In this document: positions 55,898-64,000 of the stretch, one piece after another | Numbering within the stretch: the first letter of the stretch is position 1 | How the letters are laid out: each line of letters begins with the position of its first letter | Origin: Sclerotinia nivalis | Taxonomy: Eukaryota; Ascomycota; Leotiomycetes; Helotiales; Sclerotiniaceae | Direction: 5' to 3' | DNA: 64,000 nucleotides | NCBI GenBank assembly: GCA_029531795.1 | Contig: JAPEIS010000007.1 | Span: forward strand, 2,232,001-2,296,000 | The notes under the pieces: generated by a model | The model's database searches: none | What the model was told of the DNA's origin: nothing | The model's input: only the letters and a program-made list of their open reading frames with translations | Position numbers and translations under genes: made by a program

Positions 55898-58034
55898 CTA
55901 ACGTCTAGAGAGGACTGCTCTCTTCACTGCATCTTCCTTCACCCATGTCTCAATCCTTTCACCTACATCTCCAACCAAGCTTTCATATTGTGGCCCTGGG
56001 GAAAAAAGACCACAGTGTGCCCCGACTTCGTCTACTCCTTCCATATAAATTCGGATCCAGCAGGCATCTTTCTTTCCCCCAGACTCTGGGGGTAGCATAC
56101 AAAACTTCTTGTCCTTTTTTGGCTTCTCTATATTCTGCTCCGCCTTCGGGGCGTTCTCTTTTCCTTTGGGGGATTTGGAATTCAATGTAGCTTGCCGCTT
56201 TTCCTCTTCTCTTTCTTCCTTTGATCTCTGCTTGTCTTGAGCTTTCAATTGTTTCTCCTCTTCTTTTCGTGCTTTCTTTTCTCTTTTCTCGATCAATTTG
56301 CGACGATCTTTGAGAGCGCTTTCTCGATCCTTCAAGGCTTGATTATAAGCCTTCATAATGCGTTTGTGTTCTTTTTCTGCGACTTTCCGAGAGTCTTTGT
56401 CTGTATAAAGATCGAAGTTCATTGGTTGTGGTTCTGTCGGCGTGTCGGGAATAGGAGGGAGGGGAGGGGAGGTGGGTGCTTTTTGTGTAGAAGTATTTGA
56501 GTTCTCTGTTTCCTCAGCATGGGATAGAGTTGCCATAGGTACAGGTTCATCTTCTTCAATGGGCATTGAATCAATATGTCGCAATTCTGGTGATCGTGGA
56601 GCATCTTCCTGAACTCCTGAACTGTTACCTAACTCTTGCATCTGTTCCTCAACCTGCTGCATATGTATGCCATTGGCCAAATCAAGGTTAATATCCGTCA
56701 TATTTTTATTCTCAGCTGATGTTGAGGGCTGAGTTTCGGAATGATCTAGGCTTGAATTACTCATTCCTGCCTCCAACGCGGCGTTATCATGAAGGGATTC
56801 TTCAACAGCAGAATTTTGTGTCTTCTTGGACCGACCAGTACTTGCAGTGTAATAATTGATGAATCTTCTCCGGGAGGTTTGGTTTTGATTGACAAAATTG
56901 CTTCCCCCAGCAAGTTCATCAACATCTTCCAGAGCACGTATTTTGGAATAACGATTCATCATGCCAGGATAATCTGCCAGACAACTACCAAACTCTAAAT
57001 GGGACACAAAATACTGTGAGGTTGCAGAAGTTAAACCACCTAACTTTGCTGTTATCCCAACACCCTCAGCATGCTTGTTGACAAAATGTAAGAAGTTGTC
57101 AAATCCTTTTCGCTCCGGTATTCTGATATCGTTGAAGAAAGGGGCATTGTAATATTTATCATTTGGTGGTGGCGTAGCTAAAGATGTCATGCTTTGCCCA
57201 TCAATTTCTTGATACATAGTATTCGAGTCTGAGAGTGTGTCTGTGAGGCTTGCTGTAGACACAGGACCGTTTATCGACGGCGAACTTGCCCCGGTGGGCG
57301 ATAATGACCCTGTTCTTGAGCTTGGAGGATCTGGCGCGGGTCTAAAAAGACTTCCAATTCCACTAAGCACAACTCCAGGATGCATACCTAGAAATGGCGT
57401 ATCAAAGCTAATTGTTCCCAATATCCTATGGCGAAAGGGACGATTTGCTGGAGGGGATGGAGGTTGGAGGACGACCTCCGAAGAGAGAATCCCTCCCATA
57501 CTATGACCTAGTAGAATAATGTCGGTCAAAGAATCTTCATGGGGCTCTAGCCTGGCACAATCTTTAGCTGGTAATGAATGATGATAGTAAAAGAAGGGCT
57601 TACCAATTGCTAAAATCATCTCGAGCAAAGTTGATCGCTTTTCTGGACTTGTATCTAGGATAAATTTTTGTATGAATAATATGAGTCGCTTCGAGCGTGA
57701 TAGTTAGAAGATTATGAACATGAGCAGGAAAACTTTGGAAACTGGTTTCGTTGCCCATGAACCCATGAATATAAATGAGTAACAGTTTACGACGGCCATC
57801 TCGATTAGATTCTGAAGGGACTAAAGAATGTGTAGAAGATGATCTTGGGTCATTTGAATGCCATTGCTCTGAGATTAATTCGTTCCTCTTCGCATCATCA
57901 TCTGTGTACGGTGGAGGGGCCTGGATAGACTCTCCTCGTGGTGGGAGCGGGGGCGGGGTATGATGATATCTTATTGTTGGAACTTCTGGACGATCCTGTC
58001 GTGCCTTCTCCGCTAATTGAGCAGGAGTAGCCAT
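55898..58034 (-). CDS. Lipase/serine-esterase-like alpha/beta hydrolase with coiled-coil tail
   Basis: Exons 58034-57604 and 57551-55898 (minus) give 694 residues. After a proline-rich, PPPYTDDD-containing head, residues 84-95 (LLLIYIHGFMGN) form the first core strand with the HG oxyanion element. The join across the intron gives LEPHEDSLTDIILLGHSMGG, with nucleophile Ser161 in G-H-S-M-G. Together they define an alpha/beta hydrolase of the DUF676/lipase-serine-esterase kind. Residues about 540-640 are a long Lys/Glu/Arg coiled coil, and the C-terminal 70 residues (including GGKKDACWIRIYMEGVDEVG) look folded and conserved. Substrate unknown; a lipid or acyl ester is likely by family. I chose the GTGCCAG acceptor because the nearer CAG gives a stop. 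Confidence 0.85.
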
Positions 58035-60095
58035 GGCTTGTTTTGATTTATCAGCCTTAATATCTGAATACCACTTTTTTGGAATTTAAAAGTGTTCATG
58101 AATTTAGATGCGAAACATTGTATCATTGATGTTTTGATTTCATGCAGACACAGCTTTCAATAATTCAAGGTTCCGTCAGGGGTTGTGCTGCAATTCTAAC
58201 TCGTGATGCAAAATGATGTATTTATGCGCAACGAACGAATTTGTTGCATATTCACTATCTAGCTAGCAATTCCATAAATAATTATTATATTAACAATATT
58301 CCTGATGTTTGTTATGTATTAGTTGAAGATTGTTTCGAATATTCCTCTTGTTGACTTCATAAGATCCTCCCCAATAAAAGAATCTGAATCTGATGTCCTG
58401 GCCAATCAGCTATAATACGAGTACAAAGAAAGTACTCCGTACAGTATCATCTTCCCGTCATCATCCAAAGTACCTTGAGGTATCCACTAATAAGACGCAA
58501 ATCGCTCCCAATCCACTGGGCTCGTTGGTCTGGCTCGGTTGGCTGGGCAAGTTGTACTCCGTGAATTGTAACCGCCGCATCAAAGCTCTACCTAACACTC
58601 AACTAATGCATGCCAATTATGGCTCATGGCGAGATCTTTGAGAAAAATTGATCTTGCCAATTTTAAAATTGTAAACCGCAAGTCAGGTACGAGTTACACT
58701 AAACTAAAAACTAACTAAGTGATCCGTTCTTGCAGTAAACTACTTGCAGTAGTAGGTACTGGGTAGGATATTTCTTACTTCAAGCAAAATTACTTGAAAG
58801 AGTTACTTGAAGGATCCTATGAATATATATCTATCTATGAATAAAACCAAGAAAATTGGGTTGAAAATTATTCTTTCTTTCAACTTATACCTAAATTCCC
58901 ATTCCATTTCATTTAATTAAGACGATTGATTACTTGGCCAGATATTTCGGTAGCGATGAATGGTCATAATATGGCCTATATCTCGGGAATTCAGGAGAAG
59001 GAGAAACCCGTACAGTAATAGTAATGCTCATCCTAATGTTACAGAAAGACACGATCCATTATTGATGACACTTATTAAGTTTCTCTCTCCGCGTCCATCG
59101 AATTTGCCCAGATGTGATGAGCAAAACGATGATGTGATTGTCTCTCCTTTCATGCAGTAAAGAACATCTAGTCTCTGGTATCTACCCACATTAAAGGGGC
59201 ACGTACATTCTCCGATATAAGCAAAGCTACCTAGGTATTTTATTCCTAGGTTGACAATTAGAAAAGCTAGAGATATTCTTTGCAGCGCTCCACAAGTTGA
59301 TGATCAATGTATTTTGGTTAAATCCCCAGGAGTCTCGACAACTGTTTACTTTTGCTATTTTAAGTAATGCAAATAATGGATTGTTGCGAAGTCGGTCATC
59401 AATTCGAATAACAAATTATTACCAACTTTACCAACTTACCAACGTCATCAATTCAAAATAACAAATTATTACCAAGTCATCAATCTCATCCACAACTATC
59501 TAGATATTTACCCTCATCTTATAGACCGTATTTTGTATCTAGAACATTTGAAGAATTAACGGGACGAAAAGGAACGTTTCTCTCCGTTTTGTTCTCCATG
59601 CCATGCAGTCATGCTTTATCCTTGAAGCCTCGTGCTTATTCGATAACTGCCATGTTAATTTAATTTTCTTCTCATATCATAATTGGTCAATTGATTGAAT
59701 CATCCACTTTTAATCCTTGATGGTAAATTTCTATAAAGTGAAATAATTCGTCAGCCCTGACTATTCACGAACCTCTAAAAGGACCAAAAAGGGATCTAGT
59801 AACTCTAGCGAAATTTGTTCTTGGCCCGTGCTAATCAAAACTAACCAAAAATTGATCTGTTGTACCTGAGCGAAATGCTGTGTGATCCTGTGAATTATCA
59901 ATAATCACTTTTTATTTCCCCCCCCAAAACCCAACCTTCACGAAAACGAAAATCAAAACCCTCTTTTTCCGCAACGGCAATGAGGGCGACGAAGGAGTTG
60001 TAAATATCACGTCCCAAGTTGGCGAAAGTCACTCTTTTGAATTATCAGGTACCCATTGAGCGCTGTAGACGCAGCTGCAACAAAAAGGGCGCGCC
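58035..60095. other. 2-kb divergent intergenic region
   Basis: It separates the start codons of the minus-strand lipase-like gene and the plus-strand mucin-like gene. It contains an imperfect 31-bp direct repeat at 59395-59475. Around 59920-60060 it may also hold an upstream exon of the mucin-like gene. No gene is supported. Confidence 0.4.
59395..59475. repeat. Imperfect 31-bp direct repeat
   Basis: The unit beginning GTCATCAATTC and ending AAATTATTACCAA occurs at 59395-59425 and again at 59444-59475 with one substitution and one inserted A. A third, partial GTCATCAATC follows. It is non-coding. Confidence 0.85.
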
Positions 60096-61800
60096 ATGAA
60101 CGACGCTGAGCCATCACTCTTTCTGGCCAGACACGAGTATGCATACGGGCAATCTCACCACAATCATTTAAAACAGCATCAAAAATTACACAAACGGCAA
60201 ACGACGGTAGTGGAAACGGCAACAGCTGAGGCATCCGCCATAACAGAAGTTATCCAAACAATATCGGTGGTCCAACAGGTTGATGTCGATGCCGATGGAT
60301 CGACTATTGCGGTCCAGACCTTTCCAGCGACCGATTATTCGTCTTTGAGAATACAAGCTGCAACAACAACAACTATTGCGACCTCTTCGAATAAAGATAA
60401 TACTTCTGCAGTTTCTACAGTTCTTGGAGCTCAACCTACATCATCGGGCCAAGTCATCCTATCGTTATCGTCGAGCACTGATGTGACTTCGACTTCCACT
60501 CCTTCCACTAGCTTTTCTACGCCCATTCCTAATTCTAATTCAACTACATGTAAGCTAACCTAAGTCTTCAAACACTTCACGCAAACAATATATTAATGGT
60601 ATGGTATTAGTAATTTCTAGCTCATTTCCAAATTCGACCCCGGACTCAGTATCAATCTCGCTTTCAGGCTCAACTTCAAGCTCGACAACATTATTTTCCA
60701 ATGCAACCGCTTCTCCTTCAATCTCTACCTCATCATCCACAGCTAATACTACCAAACTTTCTTTTACTGATTCAACTTCGACATCCTCATTCGAAATCTT
60801 TGCATCAACGATAACATCTTCCTTCTTGTCATCACCTGCATTTCTTTCTTCGGCTGCATCGTCGACATCTTTCAGCTCGACCGCGTCCTCGTCCTCGTCC
60901 TCGTCCTCGTCATCTCAAACAGATTCGACTAGCAGTAGCGTTTATGTCGGTGGAAGTACCGACACTAGTTCGATATCCGGGAGTAGCAGTGCTACAGGGA
61001 CTGCAGTTGGTGGGAGCGGTGGGAGTGGCAATGGAACAGCTGAGAGTTCGACACCATCCACATCCACGATAGTGGGGGGTGTAGTTGGTGGAATAGCTGG
61101 GCTCGCTGCACTTCTCTTTATTTTGATGTTTGTGTTGAGATGGAAGAAGAAGAATGGTGGGATGTTATCAATTGGGAGTGTACCTCCTTCGACGATCGCC
61201 GGTGGTGGAAGGGGTGGGGGAGTTGGTGGGAATGATGGTAGTGGTTCTGCAGATCAATCCCAAGGTTTCTCCAATCAAGCTCCTCGTAGCATGACGGAGC
61301 GCAGATCACTCGCTATGGCCGTACCTGCAGCGCTGGCCAGCCTCTCGAAATCTAAGCGATCATCTCAAAACACAGCAACTAATACAGTCTCATCAGCAGG
61401 AAGTGAAAGAGGCTTCTATAGGGTATCTGGTAAGAAGCTTCCGTCTGTCTTACAACATGGAGGTGACGGGTTTGGTGAACCAAATCCAAATACAATGAGC
61501 GGATCATCGTTCTACTCCTCTGGTGTACCTGCTATCCCTATCTCGAACACTTTAAGTGGCACCTCATTCTACCGAGATTCTCAGGGATTCTATGGAGGAC
61601 AGCCAAGCCCACCTCTCGAACCCCCAAACAGAGACTCTGGAGTCCCGGTCATGAGGCCAAGTCCGGCAAGAACCCCGGTTACGGAACATGGCCCTTTTAC
61701 AGAGCCACCTGGGCCTATACCGCCGAGGCCAGATGTTCTGGGTCGTTCACTTCCCTCCCAAGATGGTTCCCACGCCTCAAGATTTACAGAAGAAGTCTGA
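60096..61800 (+). CDS. Mucin-like single-pass membrane protein
   Basis: Exons 60096-60549 and 60611-61800 encode 547 residues. Residues 1-300 are very rich in Ser and Thr, as in heavily O-mannosylated cell-surface stalks. LHKRQTT near residue 33 looks like a Kex2-type processing site. A Gly-rich hinge leads to one membrane helix at about 305-328 (IVGGVVGGIAGLAALLFILM then FVLRWKKK) and a 215-residue cytosolic tail rich in Ser, Gly and Pro. The layout resembles fungal wall-stress sensors and other mucin-like proteins, but no defining cysteine-rich WSC domain is present. No hydrophobic signal peptide follows the chosen ATG, so an upstream exon carrying it is likely missing (an ATG near 59980 is a candidate). 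Function unknown. Confidence 0.7.
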
Positions 61801-63782
61801 AATAAGACATTCCTGAGATTGTACAGGGTTTTGGTTGGAGGGTTGCCGGCATTGATACATGTGAAGCTTTCCTGCTTTTTCTTAGTTATTGTGGGGATCC
61901 CGTCTTGGATTGGACCTGTTTAGGGCTGTCCTTGGATATTTGCTGCACCTCTGCATTTGGGTTTGGCGTTTTTGTCCTGATATGCAGGACTTTTGATACC
62001 AGTGAGCGCTTGAAGATTTATCTGATTCGCTTCTTATGTTACGACGCTTCTCGGCAATACTCGGGAGGGAATAGTTGATTTAGGATAGCCATTTCTCCTG
62101 GGATCGGTAATAAACTGATACCTGTCCTTTTTCTCGTGGTAAATTTGATGATCTTGTTGGATAATATAGGCGCCACTTTGTAGCATCAGACGAATGGCTA
62201 GGATATAAGATCAGAGAGGGTGGGATAAAAGATAATGTCTTTCTATGTATAAAACTCAACGTGCCATATTGGAGCTTAAGTGCATTGTGCCTGACAATTT
62301 TCTGATGCCAAATCAGGTTGTACACACAAACATCAGAGTGGCTGTGTATGTATGTATGATGCTGCCTGCAGTGATATGTATGTAGCCTTTCGAGTCCAAG
62401 CGAAAGATGTTCGATGCAGGAAGCTCTGGGTTACCTTACCTAACTCCTCATTGACTACGGCATTGGACAGCCTTTCGATATCGATATTACCTACTTTGGC
62501 ACACTGGACAGTAACTTAGCTATTCGAGTACCTAGCCATTATTTTGTAGGCGGATTAAATCTCTCCTCTCGTTTCAGCAGTGTAGCAGGTCAATCTTCTA
62601 GAGAACTCATTGGTCCATATTAACAGTACATAAGATATACATTGGCCGATGGCGTCTGGACTTGTTACCGTAGTATCGGAATTGAAGAGTTGTGCTCGAT
62701 AAGTAAAATGAAGATTGAAGATATTGGATTAATATGGCCATGTGATGAAAGCCTTTGAGTGATACATATTACAGTACAACTTGAGGAGTACAAGAGAAAG
62801 GACAGGCCAAAAGACCCGAAGCCACCGAAGAGTTATTGGTTTCGTGTACTCCGTATTATACAACGACCAACCTGATGATGTAATCTTACATCGGCGATAC
62901 CTTCAAGCAATCAATATTGTACTATCCCTAGAACATTCCCAGGGCAGTTGACTTGTAGCTCTCTCTATTAACATCTCTGGTAGATGGATAAAAACTGGAA
63001 TAAAGCGAATAATACCTTACATCAGGAATAATTCTCTTTATTTTATTTTGCCTGGGCTACCTTCGTTATCTCAAAATATTGTTGATTCGTCAAATTAAGA
63101 GATGCCGAGGTGGTGTTGTGTGTGGTGATATGAGTCGTGAGAAGATGGGATCAGTGATGACAGACTCCTATGATGGAACACGTAAGATTTCAGATAGCGA
63201 GACAATACTATTCTTTTCAAATTGAGTTTTAAATCCCTCTCCTATTGGTCCTTCATACATTTCTATGTGTCCCTCGTCATCTTAATATTTGATCATATCA
63301 GTTATAGCTCCAAAAAGCTTAGACATCAATTAATTTATCTATTTATAACTTCTAGAAGGCTAAACTTAAACTCGTCCGCCGAAAACGACCCCTCAACCAT
63401 CGGTAGTTGCAGACGCTATTATTTACCATCTCCCCCAATACTCCAAATCACAATACATTCACTGGCTCCTTTAACTCTTTGTTCAATAAAACAACCAAAT
63501 ATCATCCCAGCATATCATATCATCACTTTTACTCGTCATCAGGCTGTGCCTTTAGGATCCACAAACAGCCACTCAGTCATAAAGAAATCTCGGCACCCAA
63601 TACATAACCCAGACTCTAGGATTAGTGCGGCTGCAACTAATAAGCCAAGTCCCGCAACTGCTACAGAAGCTGTACGAATACGAAATAAACTTCTACTTGG
63701 GTGATTCAACGCCCAGCATACAACTTTAATTACTTGCGCCTCCATCAAAGTCAGCTATTTTACTATGCGATGATCAACGAAG
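61801..63782. other. 2-kb intergenic region
   Basis: No gene is supported. The last 400 bases before 63783 are the probable promoter and leader of the regulator that starts there; a 160-codon frame at 63222-63704 is low in motifs and I treat it as leader sequence. Confidence 0.4.
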
Positions 63783-64000
63783 ATGGATTCTATGCACCAT
63801 GACAACAATGCTTTTATGCCCCAGATATCGGCACCACCCTTGATGAACCCCCCGCCTCAAATATTCGGGGCTTACAATGCAGAAGGTTTACCGATATCTT
63901 CGGCAATACCAGATTTGACGGGTCCGCTTTTCGGTGATGGAACCCTTCTCGATGAAAGCAATGAGGCAAAGCGGAGGAGGATAGCGAGGGTAGGATTCAA
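63783..64000 (+). CDS. First exon of a probable Zn2Cys6 regulator, cut by the window end
   Basis: An open frame from ATG 63783 encodes about 69 residues ending EAKRRRIAR at 63989, directly followed by GTAGGA, a possible donor. The sequence before it is rich in Pro, Met and Gly and looks disordered. In many fungal Gal4-type regulators the string RRRIAR immediately precedes the first zinc-cluster cysteine (R-A-C-D-x-C), often with an intron at this point. No cysteine is visible in the window, so the assignment is inferred from this basic motif and position. If no intron is used, the frame stays open to the window end. Confidence 0.5.
   Translation, partial: MDSMHHDNNAFMPQISAPPLMNPPPQIFGAYNAEGLPISSAIPDLTGPLFGDGTLLDESNEAKRRRIARVGF

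Noticed and set aside
63222..63704. 160-codon plus-strand frame
   Set aside because: Probably the leader of the regulator starting at 63783; no domain and several overlapping frames of equal quality.
1..64000. Search for CRISPR arrays, rRNA or prophage-like modules
   Set aside because: None seen; introns and protein families show eukaryotic nuclear DNA.

Overview
The window looks like nuclear DNA of a filamentous ascomycete, most likely a leotiomycete close to Botrytis or Sclerotinia. That assignment is inference from AT-rich intergenic DNA, many introns of about 45 to 210 bases with GT-AG borders, fungal-specific families (Zn2Cys6 regulators, Smp3, a Bor1-type transporter, a mucin-like single-pass protein) and a coding style with no operons. 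I rebuilt exon structures by hand from splice sites and reading-frame continuity. Every multi-exon model listed closes on a whole number of codons, but none has been tested against RNA.

Layout. Bases 1-2600 are AT-rich transposon graveyard: a LINE-type RNase H remnant, a Pogo/Fot-type transposase N-terminus and a compact cluster of hairpins. Bases 3192-6170 (minus) hold a nine-exon gene for a 784-residue protein I do not recognise. Then come a DUF4202 protein (7367-7951, +), a coiled-coil protein (8398-9423, -), a SANT/Myb-like protein (12325-13806, -), a small secreted eight-cysteine protein (16765-17241, +), ribosomal protein uL1 (18043-18898, +), and an MFS transporter (21532-23371, +) followed by a Zn2Cys6 regulator (24113-26296, +) that may control it.

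After 5 kb of gene-poor DNA: a divergent 14-3-3-like protein (31378-32346, +), GPI mannosyltransferase Smp3 (33989-35811, -), Skp1 (37549-38262, +), ribosomal protein eL39 (40474-40998, -) divergent from the GTPase Arl1 (41527-42356, +), and a peroxisomal-type catalase ending in SRL (44746-46334, +). A MITE-like element (47631-47984) sits just upstream of a CYP52-like cytochrome P450 (48228-50030, +) that carries an in-frame stop at a conserved tryptophan. The right part holds a probably frameshifted gene (51053-51773, +), a Bor1/HCO3-type anion transporter (52858-55267, -), a GHSMGG lipase-like hydrolase (55898-58034, -), a mucin-like membrane protein (60096-61800, +) and the first exon of a probable Zn2Cys6 regulator running off the end (63783 onward, +).

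Most genes are independent housekeeping units. The only neighbours with a plausible shared job are the MFS transporter and the Zn2Cys6 regulator. The items most worth following are the secreted cysteine-rich protein, the unrecognised 784-residue protein, the nonsense-bearing P450 beside a MITE-like element, and several unusual repeats. I found no CRISPR array, rRNA or convincing tRNA, and no clear novel multi-gene system.
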